The notes: a model not told the origin generated them from the letters alone. A stretch of DNA of 64,000 nt from Tous-C4FEB sp044356555 (GCA_044356555.1 JBIKWB010000012.1:62001-126000), one strand, 5' to 3'. Numbered from the stretch's first letter, positions 43,533 through 52,677 are shown. Numbers and translations are program-made.

Positions 43533-43722
43533 TGACTGGGAATCGCGGCAGATTGCGTGTCGCCGATGACGCGAGGTGGCGGGCGGGCAGCGCGGTGCAT
43601 GCGGCCTCCTGACCTCGGCCACTACGGGCAAAAAGGCTCGTGGCGATTTGCGCCGTTTAGTTGTGATCGGCTTTGGCGGGAAGGCGCGTTGCCAAATCGT
43701 CGCCGCTGTATGAACTCCGGTG

Positions 43723-46182
43723 ATGCGTTTTGAACGTCTTTACCCGAGTCGGGCGCTCTGGTCTTTGCTTTTGATCTTCGTCGCCATCGGCGGAGGTTGG
43801 TGGGTGCTGATGCCGGGGCCGCGCGGGTCTGCGCCGATTGAGGCAAGACCGGAGGCGAAAGAAAAAGCCGCGAAGCTGCCGCTGGCCGCAGCCGATGAGT
43901 CCGAGCCTCGTACAATCACAGCGGCGCCCGTGGTGAATTTGGCTGCACGCGAACGGAATCTGTTCAGCTACGAGGCTCCGGCCGATGGGCCCGCGCTCAC
44001 CCGCGCGCTGCCAGCGCCGACGCGGACGATGCATTACGTACGGCTCAACCCGGAGCTGTTCTCGGGAAAATCGTCGCCGTTTTGGGCCCCAGCCGGCGAG
44101 GGTCGTCTCGATGTGCCGCTACCCGGCGGCGCCGCGCTCAAGGTCATGATCGCCGAAACCACGACGCTCGGACCTGATCGCTTCACGAGCATCGGCACGA
44201 TCGAGGGCCGGCCGCAGAGCCGGGCGTTGTTCTCGTACAACGACGGCTTCCTCCACGCCACGATCCAAGATGTGGAGTTGGGCAACTATGCGCTGCGCAC
44301 GGCCACCGCCGAGCTGTCGCAGTTTTACGAAATCGAAGACGAACTCGTGCCGCCATGTGCGCAGATCGATGCGCCGCGCCCGGTCCTCGACGCGGATGCG
44401 GTGCTCACGCTCGCCCGGCGAAATGCGGCGCGCGCGGCGGCCGGCGCGGCGACGGGGTCGGAGGCTCCGGCGGGCGCGGAGCTCGCGCCGCCCTCTGGAG
44501 TAGCGGCCAGCGCGGGCACGGGCGTCGTCGTCGATGTAATGTTTGCCTACACCAAAAGTGTGTTGCCGACCCTGACGGGCGCGGCCCGCACGGCCGCGCT
44601 GCAGAGCCTTTTCGACAACGCCATCGCGAAAACCAACAGCGATTTCGCCGCCAGCCAGGTCGCGGCCCGGGTGCGGCTCGTGCGCATCGCCGAAGTGCGC
44701 TACGACGAATCGGTCAGCACCGGCCTGACGGTTCAGAGCGAGGCCTTGGATGCGCTCCGCAAGACGACGGATGGTCAAATGGACGAGATTCACGCGATCC
44801 GCGATGAAGCCGGGGCCGACCTGGTGTGCCTGATTCTGCAACGCGTGGATTCATCGAGCAGCGGCCTCGGCTACGTGCTCGAAGCACCCGCCGAGAACAC
44901 CAATCCGCTCTATGGTTTCACCGTCGTCGAATACGCCTACGTCTCCGGGACCGAAGTGGTCTCGCACGAGTTGGGGCACAACTTGGGCTGTACCCACGAC
45001 CGCAACAACTCCCGCAACGCTCTCGGCGCGCTCTCCTACGGAGCCTATCCTTACAGCTTCGGCCACCGGTTTCGCGGTCAGGATGGTCTCACCTATCGCA
45101 CGATCATGGCCTACGCGCCGGGCACGCGGATCGGTTATTTTTCGAATCCCAATGTGATCGCGCCCGCGCCGATCAACTTGCCGGTGGGCGTTCGGCCCGG
45201 GGAATCCGGCGAGGCGCATAATGCACTCACCATCGATCAGTGCGCTTTCGAGGTCGCCAATTTCCGACTGCAAACCCGCGCCGCCTCCAACACCGGCACC
45301 TTGCTCAACGTGGCAACCCGCGCCTTCAGCGGCCTCGGCGAACAGCAACTCATTGCCGGCTTTGCGGTCGGCGGCACCGGCCCGCGGCGCGTGTTGCTTC
45401 GCGCCACCGGTCCGGCGCTCGCGGCCGCGCCGTTTAACGTCGCCGAGGTCCTCGCCGATCCGCGCCTCACCGTGTTCAACGTCGACGTGAATCCGCCCGT
45501 TGTCGTCGGCGTGAACGACGATTGGGGCACGCCCATCGGAGCGGCCTCCGGCCCGACGGCGCTCGCGGCGGCGGCGGCGCAGACCGGTGCGTTTCCCCTC
45601 GTGGCCGGCAGTGCCGACGCCGCGCTGCTCACCACGCTCGCGCCCGGCAACTACACCATCAACGTGACCGGCCCGGCGCCCGGCGTCGCCCTCGTGGAAG
45701 CCTACGGGGCCGAGGCGACGGACAACCGGTTTCTGAGTCTCTCGACGCGCGGCTTCGCCGACCGTGATCGCAAGATGATCGCGGGATTTGTCGTCAAGGC
45801 GGGGGCCGGCCCGACGAAGCGAATCCTCATCCGCGTGCAAGGTCCGTCGCTGGCCAAGTTTGGCCTCGGCGCGATGGACGATCCCTACATGGAAATCTTC
45901 AATTCCGCCGGCGAACGGATCATGAAGAACGACGATTGGAGCACCGGCGCCTCCCGCGTGAACGGCGTGCAAGACGACTTCCGGCCCGATGTCACCTACT
46001 ACAACGAGCGGCAGATTTTCGCGACGGGTTTCGCCCCCGGTAATCGCCGCGAACCGTGCATTATGGCCGACCTCGTACCCGGAAACTACACGGTCACCGT
46101 GGAGCCATTTGAGTTGTTGCCCAGCCAGCCCGCTCGCCCGGGCGTGGCGATCGTCGAGGTATTTGAGGTGAATCCGCGCTGA
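43723..46182 (+). CDS. Exported reprolysin-like zinc metalloprotease with C-terminal verrucomicrobial beta repeats
   Basis: The 819-residue protein has an N-terminal hydrophobic segment (about 11-29) serving as signal or anchor, a pro-region (about 40-260), and a metzincin domain (about 265-530). The zinc motif HELGHNLGCTHD (415-426) matches HExxHxxGxxHD, and IMAYAPG downstream is the Met-turn. Two related beta modules follow (about 550-675 and 680-815), each with an LIAGF/MIAGF start, GP..VL/IR..GP, NDDW and a VALVEAY or VAIVEVF end. These repeats recur on secreted opitute proteins and may be surface-sorting or binding units. It probably degrades extracellular protein. I start at ATG 43723; a GTG lies one codon upstream. 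Confidence 0.9.
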   Translation: MRFERLYPSRALWSLLLIFVAIGGGWWVLMPGPRGSAPIEARPEAKEKAAKLPLAAADESEPRTITAAPVVNLAARERNLFSYEAPADGPALTRALPAPTRTMHYVRLNPELFSGKSSPFWAPAGEGRLDVPLPGGAALKVMIAETTTLGPDRFTSIGTIEGRPQSRALFSYNDGFLHATIQDVELGNYALRTATAELSQFYEIEDELVPPCAQIDAPRPVLDADAVLTLARRNAARAAAGAATGSEAPAGAELAPPSGVAASAGTGVVVDVMFAYTKSVLPTLTGAARTAALQSLFDNAIAKTNSDFAASQVAARVRLVRIAEVRYDESVSTGLTVQSEALDALRKTTDGQMDEIHAIRDEAGADLVCLILQRVDSSSSGLGYVLEAPAENTNPLYGFTVVEYAYVSGTEVVSHELGHNLGCTHDRNNSRNALGALSYGAYPYSFGHRFRGQDGLTYRTIMAYAPGTRIGYFSNPNVIAPAPINLPVGVRPGESGEAHNALTIDQCAFEVANFRLQTRAASNTGTLLNVATRAFSGLGEQQLIAGFAVGGTGPRRVLLRATGPALAAAPFNVAEVLADPRLTVFNVDVNPPVVVGVNDDWGTPIGAASGPTALAAAAAQTGAFPLVAGSADAALLTTLAPGNYTINVTGPAPGVALVEAYGAEATDNRFLSLSTRGFADRDRKMIAGFVVKAGAGPTKRILIRVQGPSLAKFGLGAMDDPYMEIFNSAGERIMKNDDWSTGASRVNGVQDDFRPDVTYYNERQIFATGFAPGNRREPCIMADLVPGNYTVTVEPFELLPSQPARPGVAIVEVFEVNPR

Positions 46183-46209
46183 GTTAGCCCAATTCGCCGG
46201 GTGAATAAC

Positions 46210-46224
46210 GGCAACGCCGTTGCC
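46210..46224. other. Small hairpin after the metalloprotease gene
   Basis: GGCAAC (46210-46215) and GTTGCC (46219-46224) form a six-base-pair stem with a three-base loop, 27 bases after the metalloprotease stop. Only ATTT follows, so termination by it would be weak. Confidence 0.3.
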
Positions 46225-46235
46225 AGATTTCACGA

Positions 46236-46436
46236 ATGGTTGAGCGGGCCGTTTACCTCCGTCGGATCCGCACCGGGTTAAAACGCAGTCCGGTGGTGGC
46301 CCTGCTGGGCCCACGTCAATGCGGTAAAACCACGCGAGCCCCGCGCTGTCTTCGACTCCTGATCGAATTTCGGCAGCTCAGCGCTTCACGCTTGGCGGTT
46401 TTAAGTGGAGGAGATTGCGCGAGAGCCGGCGGCTGA
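46236..46436 (+). pseudogene. Remnant of a P-loop ATPase (AAA_14/DUF4143 type)
   Basis: A 66-codon frame begins with VERAVYLRRIRTGLKRSP, then VVALLGPRQCGKTT, the N-terminus and Walker A motif typical of the AAA_14/DUF4143 ATPases that normally have about 400 residues. After the P-loop the similarity stops (the frame continues as a Arg/Leu-rich stretch) and the frame ends. It is therefore a 5' fragment of a once complete gene. The family is often linked to mobile or toxin-antitoxin-like contexts. It is unlikely to make a working protein. Confidence 0.75.
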
Positions 46437-46498
46437 GGGGGTGGGCTCCTGTCTGGATCACGTTCTAAACCGGAAGGGCAGGGCGATTGGCGATGCCA

Positions 46499-46535
46499 AC
46501 GAATTTTTACTCGTCCCTTTTTTATAAAAATTCGT
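46499..46535. promoter_or_regulatory. AT-rich 11-base inverted repeat upstream of the ECF sigma gene
   Basis: ACGAATTTTTA (46499-46509) and TAAAAATTCGT (46525-46535) are exact complements separated by 15 bases that include a T6 run. The block lies 50-86 bases before the sigma start codon and is strikingly AT-rich for this genome. TATAAA at 46523-46528 could serve as a minus 10 box. Operator, promoter and hairpin readings are all possible. Confidence 0.45.
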
Positions 46536-46584
46536 CAGTTTATCAGGATTCCGGGAGTCTGTTTATGAATCGCTCTGCGTCTGC

Positions 46585-47130
46585 ATGTTACCCCCGCTGC
46601 CCCTTTCTCCTGGTGAGTCGCATGAAATCTTCATGCAACTGCTCGCGCGTCACGAGCCGGTGATTCGCGGCTACTTGCGGTCGCTCGTCTCGCGGGCGGC
46701 GGATGTCGATGAGCTGATGCCGGACGTAGCACTGGTAGCGTGGCGCAAATTTTCCGAGCTCCGAGAGCCGGAAGCGTTTCCCCGCTGGGCCTGCGTGATT
46801 GCGCGCTACGAGGCGCTGCGGTTTCGGCGCGACCGGGCCCGCGACCGGCTCGTGCTCGACGAGGCGGTGATCGCCAAGCTCGCCGACGAAGGTGCCGGGG
46901 AAACGCCGCTGCGGGCGCGGCAGATGGCGGCGCTAGAGGTGTGTGTGGAACGTCTGCCCGCCGAGCGGCGTGAATTGCTTCTGGCATGTTATGCGACCGA
47001 GGCCGCGATCAAGGATGTCGCGGCCCAGACCGGCCGCACCGTCGATGGGCTTTATCAATTGTTGCGGCGCATCCGCGTGGATGTGCAGCGCTGCGTTGAG
47101 GGCAGCCTTAAACAAGAGGCATCATCATGA
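46585..47130 (+). CDS. ECF RNA polymerase sigma factor, Rhodopirellula/Verrucomicrobium type
   Basis: The 181-residue protein has sigma region 2 (about 18-85: HEPVIRGYLRSLV, then DVDELMPDVALVAWRKF, then FPRWACVIARYEALRFRRDR) and region 4 (about 112-165: CVERLPAERRELLLACY and a helix-turn-helix around IKDVAAQTGRTVDGLYQLLR). This pattern belongs to the PVC-specific sigma group. It overlaps the anti-sigma-like gene by 4 bases (ATGA) and stands at the head of a TonB receptor/sulfatase locus. The receptor has no STN domain, so activation would not follow the FecI/FecR route seen at 19821. Confidence 0.9.
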   Translation: MLPPLPLSPGESHEIFMQLLARHEPVIRGYLRSLVSRAADVDELMPDVALVAWRKFSELREPEAFPRWACVIARYEALRFRRDRARDRLVLDEAVIAKLADEGAGETPLRARQMAALEVCVERLPAERRELLLACYATEAAIKDVAAQTGRTVDGLYQLLRRIRVDVQRCVEGSLKQEASS

Positions 47131-48131
47131 ACCCCGATCATTCCTCGCTAATCCTCGCTTATCTCGATGGCACGATCTCAGGCGAGGAACTGGCGCGCCT
47201 CAACGCAGTGTTACTCGAGAGCGCGGAAGCGCGGGCCCAGTTGCGCTCGTGGGCGGCGGCGGATGTGCGCCTGCGTGAACTCGCGGCTGACGGTGCTTAC
47301 GCCGCACCGATGACGCCGAGCAGACCGCAGCCCGGCGAGGGGAAGTTGGTTTCGTGGCTCGATCGCGGGTTGCTGCGCGGCTTGCGACTCCCGCTCGTGG
47401 CGGGATTGGCCGCCGGCGCGGTTCTTACGTCCGTTGTCTGGGCCTACGTCCTGCCTCCGGCAGTCGAGTCGATGCCAGTATTGGCCGAGTTGCTCGCCGA
47501 CAGTTTCGAGACGGGCGCGGCGCCCGGTAACCGGGGCGTCCCGCAGGAATTCAGGATTTGGAGCGGCGATCACGCCGAGCTCGCGACCGAGAAGGCGGGT
47601 CTTGTTCCCCGCACCGGTGCCTGGATGCTGCGGCTCTTGCGCTCCGACTGGGAAGGCGAGAATTCCCCGCTCAGCCATGTCGGCGACCAATTGCAGGTGA
47701 TCGACCTCGCGGCACATCGCGCCGAAATCGAATCTGGGCGAGTGGTCGCGCATGCCGAGGCCTGGTTCAACCATGTGGCACCGGATACCGAGGAGGAGTT
47801 GGCCGGCGGCGTGACCTTGTTTGCCTTTGCCCGCGATCCACGCCTCTACCGCGGCGAAAACTGGAAGGCGTGGTATGAAGGTCACCTCGGTCTCAGCGGG
47901 CAACAGCAGGAACGCACCGATCTCGATTCCGCGACCTGGGAACGTGTCGCGGTGAATATGGCCCTGCCCACGGCCACCCGGTTTCTCGTCGTGCACGTCC
48001 GCATCAACCGCACCAAGCCCGAGCCGACCGCGGTGCCAGTCACGTTTGCCGGTTCTTACGTTGACGACGTGAAGGCGGAATTATTGCTGCGTCCGGCCGC
48101 CACGGTCGCGGCGGAAAACGCCGCGCAGTAA
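47127..48131 (+). CDS. Membrane-anchored anti-sigma-like protein with large ectodomain
   Basis: The 334-residue protein begins with SSLILAYLDGTISGEELARL (6-25), an N-terminal anti-sigma-like helix pattern (LxxYLDGxLxxxE). A basic segment and one transmembrane helix follow (about 86-109). Residues about 122-325 face the periplasm and form a beta-rich domain, starting LADSFETGAAPGN and including RTGAWMLRLLRSD and the late AGSYVDDVKAELLL. This resembles concanavalin- or galactose-binding-like modules, though I cannot assign a family. It is translationally coupled to the sigma factor and precedes the TonB receptor by 68 bases. It probably holds the sigma factor inactive until the ectodomain receives a signal, an inference from order and topology. 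Confidence 0.8.
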   Translation: MNPDHSSLILAYLDGTISGEELARLNAVLLESAEARAQLRSWAAADVRLRELAADGAYAAPMTPSRPQPGEGKLVSWLDRGLLRGLRLPLVAGLAAGAVLTSVVWAYVLPPAVESMPVLAELLADSFETGAAPGNRGVPQEFRIWSGDHAELATEKAGLVPRTGAWMLRLLRSDWEGENSPLSHVGDQLQVIDLAAHRAEIESGRVVAHAEAWFNHVAPDTEEELAGGVTLFAFARDPRLYRGENWKAWYEGHLGLSGQQQERTDLDSATWERVAVNMALPTATRFLVVHVRINRTKPEPTAVPVTFAGSYVDDVKAELLLRPAATVAAENAAQ

Positions 48132-48199
48132 TGCCGTAGCCCCCGCGTTTTTTTTGGCTCCCGTTTTTTCAGCCTCAACCCCTCCCCACCCAAACCCAC

Positions 48200-51193
48200 A
48201 TGAAAAACTACCTCTGCGTTTCTTTCGGCCTGTCTCTCCTGTTCTCGCCCCTCGCGGCCCTTGCCCAATCCGCGCCCTCGCCGGCTCCCGCTCGGAGCAG
48301 TTCGACGCCGGAGTCGGAAAGCACTTTGGTGCTATCGCCCTTTGAAGTGAGCACCGGCAAGGATCAGGGCTACGCCGCCTCGAACACGCTGTCCGGCACG
48401 CGGCTCAACTCCAGCCTCGCGAACATCCCCGCCTCGATTCAGGTGCTCACCAAGGAGCTGATCCTCGACCTCAACGTCACCGACTACGAGGGCTACCTCA
48501 ACTTCGCCACCAACGCCGGCCGCGACTTCAGCGACGTCACCGGCCTCGCCTCCGTGCAACAGGGCAACAACCAGATCCGCATCCGCGGCTTCACCGGCGC
48601 CGCGCAGACGCGCGACTACTTCCAGTCCATTACGCGCTCCGACCGCTTCAGCATCGATCGCTTTGAGGTCTCGCGCGGCCCCAATTCCATTCTGTTCGGC
48701 ATCGGCGGCCCCGGCGGTGTGGTCAACGCCGGCTCCAAATTTGCCCTGCTCGGCTCGAAGCAGCGCGACGAAGTTCGCGCTACCTTCGGGAGCTGGAACA
48801 ACCGACGCGTCGAGGCCGATTTCAACCGCGAACTCGTCCGCGGCAAGTTCGCCCTGCGCCTGAACGGCCTCTTCGAGGACAAGGAAGGCTGGCGCGACTT
48901 CGAGTTCGAGAAACGCAAGGGCATCGCCCTCTCCACCGCGTGGCAGCCGTGGCGCACCACCCGCGTGCGCACGAACTACGAATACGTGGACACCCGGCAA
49001 CTCCAGGCGATGCCGTTTCCCGTCTCCGACTTCTCCGATGCGTGGATCAGAGCCGGCAAACCCCTCGCGACGGGTCCGATCTTTGAGCTGGGCACGCCTG
49101 CCCCCGCCGGCACGCAGGCGACGTTCGCCAACCAGCTTCGCTTCGCGCCGCAGGTCAGCCCCAACGCCTATCGCTACGGCGACAACGCCGTCGTCGATGC
49201 GAGTCCCACGCTCGCCGGCGCGCAGCGTGTGCGCTTCTTCGATACACTCAACGGGCCTAACGCGACAAGCGGTGGCACAATCGGCAGCACCATCGCCGGC
49301 CTCGTGCCGGACAGTGCCAATCTCAGCGGTCCCGGCAGCACGTCGAACAACCGCTACGGCCTCTTCACCACGCTGCTCGAGCAGCGCATCGGCCCGATCA
49401 ATGTCGAACTGGGCTACAATCGTCAGGAGGATATGTGGCGCTCCAATTTCGTGGTTCCTTGGAATCTAATCGGCCTCCGTGGCGACGCTAACCGTGAACT
49501 TCCCGGCTACTACCTGCCCACCGGCACGCTCGGTGCGACGCCGCCCGGACAACTGATCCCGAACGCGTTCGCGCCGAATCCGTTTGCGGGGCAATTCTAC
49601 ATCGAGGGCAACGCCGGCTACCGGCTCCAGCGCCGCGTGGCCGACAACTATCGCGCCACGCTTTCCTATGCGCTCGACCTGCGCCGCCGCAGCACGTGGC
49701 TCGGCCAGCACCAAGTCGCCGCCCTCGCCCAGCGGGCGGAGGACGAATACTACAACGTTGCCTATAACGAGTATAACACCGCGGGTCGCGACAACACCCT
49801 CCCTGTAACCAACGCGGCCAACGTCATCATCCGCCGCACCTATATCGATTTTACCGCGCCAGGCGGCGCGCGCGGCGCCCATGACCCGTGGAAGACTCCG
49901 ATCTCCTCGCCCGGCGTGCGTCCCGAGTTCCTCAGCCCCAGTGGCGCTCAACGGACGTTCAATCGCACCGATACAGTGATGGCGGTGATGCAGAGCAATT
50001 TCCTCGAAGAACGGCTCGTCGTCACCTTCGGCGCCCGCCGCGACCAGCAGAAGACCAACCGCGCCATCGGCAGCGTGCTGATCCCGAACGCCGATCCGTT
50101 TGGCGGCACGCGGACGGAAAATACGATTTACACCCCCGCCGGCCTCACGAGTTTCTCCGGTAATACCAGTACTTTTGGCGCCGTCTTCCGCCCCGTGCGT
50201 TGGGCGGCGCTCGTCTACAACTCCTCCGATAGCGTCCGGCCCGTGACGGCTCGCGACCTCCTGAACAACGCGCTCGCACCGCAGAAAGGTGTCGGCAAAG
50301 ACTACGGCGCGCGCTTTTTCCTCATGGACAATCGCGTCGTCCTTGGCGTGACCCGCTACGACACCGACAATGTCAACGGCATCTACGACCCCATCTCCAC
50401 CCGCACGACAGCGATCCCCGCGATCGCCGGCATCTACCAAGCTTTCACCGATGCGGGGATCGCGGCCAAATATCAGTTCGCGAGCCTGTCGGCCGAGTCC
50501 CGCGATAACGGCGATTCCGACGGCGGAGGCTGGGAGGTCGAGCTTACCGCCAATCCCACGTCCCGCTGGCGCATCTCGCTCAACTACGGTCGCGCCGACC
50601 TCGAGCTGGCCAACGTCGGACAGCGCATGGCCGCGTTTCTGCGCGCCGAGATGCCCGTCTGGCAGAGCAACGCCGCCGTGCCCTACCTCACGCGTAACAA
50701 CAACCTCGAGACCTTCATCCGCTCCCGCGACGGCACGCCCCAGCGGGATTTTGCGACCAACCCCGCGCGCGTCAGCGATGCGAGCCAGTTTGCGCTGGAT
50801 ATCATCACCACGAACAACCAGCAGGAAGGTCAGTCGCCGCTGCAGCACCAACGGGAGTCGTTGAACTTCTTCAACAGCTTCTCATTCCCCAAGCTCCCGC
50901 TCCTAGGCGAGCGCTTTGGCGCCGGTTTCGGCGCGAGTTACCGCAGCGCCCCGGTCATCGGCTACAACGGCAAGACCCCGCTCTACGGCCAGAGCTTCGT
51001 GATCTGGAACGGCATGTTGAAAAAACGCTTCCAGCTCCCGCAGAATCGCGCCCTCGAACTGCAGCTCAACGTGAACAACCTCTTCGGTGAGGAAGATATT
51101 TTGCCGTTCGCCGCGACGGCCGCCGGCGTGAACCGTTGGACCTACCAACGCCAGCGTCAGAGCTGGGCCTTGCAGGCAGCGTTTACATTTTGA
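48200..51193 (+). CDS. TonB-dependent outer-membrane receptor (verrucomicrobial SusC-like type)
   Basis: The 997-residue receptor has a signal peptide (1-22), TonB-box-like LVLSPFEVSTGKD (43-55), and the plug start GYAASNTLSGTRLNSSLAN, the same pattern as in the receptor at 27991. The plug includes RIRGFTGAAQTRDYF and VSRGPNSILFGIGGPGGVVN; the barrel ends in LQAAFTF. No STN domain is present. It is followed by a sulfatase 25 bases later and preceded by the sigma/anti-sigma pair, with T8 and T6 runs in the 68-base gap before it. It likely imports oligosaccharides released from a sulfated substrate. Confidence 0.94.
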   Translation: MKNYLCVSFGLSLLFSPLAALAQSAPSPAPARSSSTPESESTLVLSPFEVSTGKDQGYAASNTLSGTRLNSSLANIPASIQVLTKELILDLNVTDYEGYLNFATNAGRDFSDVTGLASVQQGNNQIRIRGFTGAAQTRDYFQSITRSDRFSIDRFEVSRGPNSILFGIGGPGGVVNAGSKFALLGSKQRDEVRATFGSWNNRRVEADFNRELVRGKFALRLNGLFEDKEGWRDFEFEKRKGIALSTAWQPWRTTRVRTNYEYVDTRQLQAMPFPVSDFSDAWIRAGKPLATGPIFELGTPAPAGTQATFANQLRFAPQVSPNAYRYGDNAVVDASPTLAGAQRVRFFDTLNGPNATSGGTIGSTIAGLVPDSANLSGPGSTSNNRYGLFTTLLEQRIGPINVELGYNRQEDMWRSNFVVPWNLIGLRGDANRELPGYYLPTGTLGATPPGQLIPNAFAPNPFAGQFYIEGNAGYRLQRRVADNYRATLSYALDLRRRSTWLGQHQVAALAQRAEDEYYNVAYNEYNTAGRDNTLPVTNAANVIIRRTYIDFTAPGGARGAHDPWKTPISSPGVRPEFLSPSGAQRTFNRTDTVMAVMQSNFLEERLVVTFGARRDQQKTNRAIGSVLIPNADPFGGTRTENTIYTPAGLTSFSGNTSTFGAVFRPVRWAALVYNSSDSVRPVTARDLLNNALAPQKGVGKDYGARFFLMDNRVVLGVTRYDTDNVNGIYDPISTRTTAIPAIAGIYQAFTDAGIAAKYQFASLSAESRDNGDSDGGGWEVELTANPTSRWRISLNYGRADLELANVGQRMAAFLRAEMPVWQSNAAVPYLTRNNNLETFIRSRDGTPQRDFATNPARVSDASQFALDIITTNNQQEGQSPLQHQRESLNFFNSFSFPKLPLLGERFGAGFGASYRSAPVIGYNGKTPLYGQSFVIWNGMLKKRFQLPQNRALELQLNVNNLFGEEDILPFAATAAGVNRWTYQRQRQSWALQAAFTF

Positions 51194-51218
51194 ACGTCGC
51201 CGCCCGCCGGATCATTCC

Positions 51219-52652
51219 ATGATTTCCCTGCCTCACAGCTGTGCCCGCCTCCGATTGATCGTCGCGCTCAGTGTCGCTGGCGCTGCGTGCGTCCCAGCCG
51301 TCGCTCAACCCGCAGCGGCGGCTCGCCCCAACGTCCTCCTGATCGTCAGCGACGATCAGGGCTTCAGCGACTTTGGCTTCACCGGCAACCCGCTCGTCAC
51401 GACGCCCGTGCTGGACCGTCTCGCCGGAGAATCCGCCGTCTTCAAAAACTTCGTCGTCGCCGCCGCGTGCTCGCCCACGCGCTCCGCGCTCTACACGGGC
51501 CGCGAGCACTTGAGCGCGGGCGTCTGGGGCGTGCCGCCGCGGGCAAATCTCCGGCCTGACGAGGCGCTGATGCCGGCGTTTTTCCGCGCCGGCGGCTACC
51601 GGACTTTCTACGCCGGCAAGGCCGACACTGCGCGGCTGCCGGACTCGTCGCCGTGGGACCGTGGGTGGGATCAGGGCTACTTCGTGAGCGGCTACCAACA
51701 CCGCGATCCCACGTTGCCCAACCGCGGCGAGACGCTGCAGGCCAAAGGTTGGACCGCCGACCTCGTCACGGACCTCATCCTCGATTTTGTCCACGCCGAG
51801 CCGGGCAAGCCTTGGTTCGCCACCGCCGCCTACATCACGCCGCATCTGCCGTGGATCTGTGACGAAAAATTTTCCGCGCCCTTTCTCGCCCAAGGCCTCT
51901 CGCCCGATCTCGCGCGCTGCTACGGCAGCATCGCGCAGATGGATGCCGCCATCGGCCGTCTCCTTGCAGGCGTGCGTGCGGCGGGCCAGGCGGACAACAC
52001 CGTCGTCGTTTTCTTGAGCGACAACGGCATGAGTCTCAAAGCCGAGGCCGACCGCGAACTCGCGGCCCCGGATTGGGCCCGGCGTAACCTCCACGGCCTG
52101 CGCGGCCATAAAGCGACGGTCTGGGAAAACGGCATCCGCGTGCCGCTGCTCGTGCGCTGGCCCGGCCGCATCACCCCGGGTGAACGCAAACAATTCGGCG
52201 CCGTCGAGGATGTGTTGCCCACGATCCTCGACCTCGCCGGCCTGCGCCCCGACTCCATCAAACACCAGCCGTTCGCCGGCGTCTCGCTCCGTCCCGTGCT
52301 TTTCGATGGCTCCGTGGTGCGCGAGCGCGCGCCGGCCTTCCGCATCGCGATTTCGGGCGCCGGTTCGCCCAAACTGCAGGATGAAAGCAACCCGCAGCCA
52401 CGTCGTTTCGAGGACCATCACCTCGTGCTCCGCGGCGAGCGTTTCAAGTTCCACGCGCTCCCCGGCGGCAAGTCCGCGCTCTTCGATCTCGCCGCCGATC
52501 CGGTCGAAGCGAGCGATGTCACCGCCCGCTTTCCCGAAATCGCGGGCAGCATGTCTGCATCGCTCCGCGAGCAGTGGGCCGCCCTGCTCGCCACCGGCCG
52601 CGCCTTTGCCACGACTGGCCCGGTTGAGTCGCCCCGAGCGAGAAAGAGATAA
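51219..52652 (+). CDS. Exported arylsulfatase-like S1 sulfatase
   Basis: The 477-residue protein has a signal peptide (1-29), LIVSDDQGFSD (41-51) and the signature CSPTR (C84 to R88) followed by SALYTGREH. VVVFLSDNGMSLKAEAD carries late metal ligands and GHKATVWENGIRVPLLVRWP the conserved Lys and the strand after it. The active-site segment YAGKADTARLPDSSPWDRGW lacks the usual GKWHLG wording: Lys is kept but His of the KxH pattern is replaced by Asp. The gene lies 25 bases after the TonB receptor and is presumably in its transcript. Confidence 0.92.
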   Translation: MISLPHSCARLRLIVALSVAGAACVPAVAQPAAAARPNVLLIVSDDQGFSDFGFTGNPLVTTPVLDRLAGESAVFKNFVVAAACSPTRSALYTGREHLSAGVWGVPPRANLRPDEALMPAFFRAGGYRTFYAGKADTARLPDSSPWDRGWDQGYFVSGYQHRDPTLPNRGETLQAKGWTADLVTDLILDFVHAEPGKPWFATAAYITPHLPWICDEKFSAPFLAQGLSPDLARCYGSIAQMDAAIGRLLAGVRAAGQADNTVVVFLSDNGMSLKAEADRELAAPDWARRNLHGLRGHKATVWENGIRVPLLVRWPGRITPGERKQFGAVEDVLPTILDLAGLRPDSIKHQPFAGVSLRPVLFDGSVVRERAPAFRIAISGAGSPKLQDESNPQPRRFEDHHLVLRGERFKFHALPGGKSALFDLAADPVEASDVTARFPEIAGSMSASLREQWAALLATGRAFATTGPVESPRARKR

Positions 52653-52677
52653 TTTTGTTCGCCGACCGCGCTCGTGA

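Larger units (their letters stand above)
43096..43722. other. Gene-poor gap with repeats and a candidate small RNA
   Basis: I find no convincing protein-coding gene in this 627-base gap. It holds two copies of a dispersed repeat (43164-43262), a minus-strand terminator (43352-43386) and a possible small RNA upstream of that terminator. The remaining parts (43263-43351 and 43533-43722) show nothing I can name. Short open frames there do not resemble proteins I know. Confidence 0.6.
46183..46584. other. Gap holding an ATPase remnant and an AT-rich inverted repeat
   Basis: This 402-base gap between the metalloprotease and the ECF sigma gene contains a small hairpin (46210-46224), a truncated ATPase fragment (46236-46436) and an AT-rich 11-base inverted repeat (46499-46535). 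It reads as an old insertion or deletion scar next to the sigma gene's control region. Confidence 0.6.
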
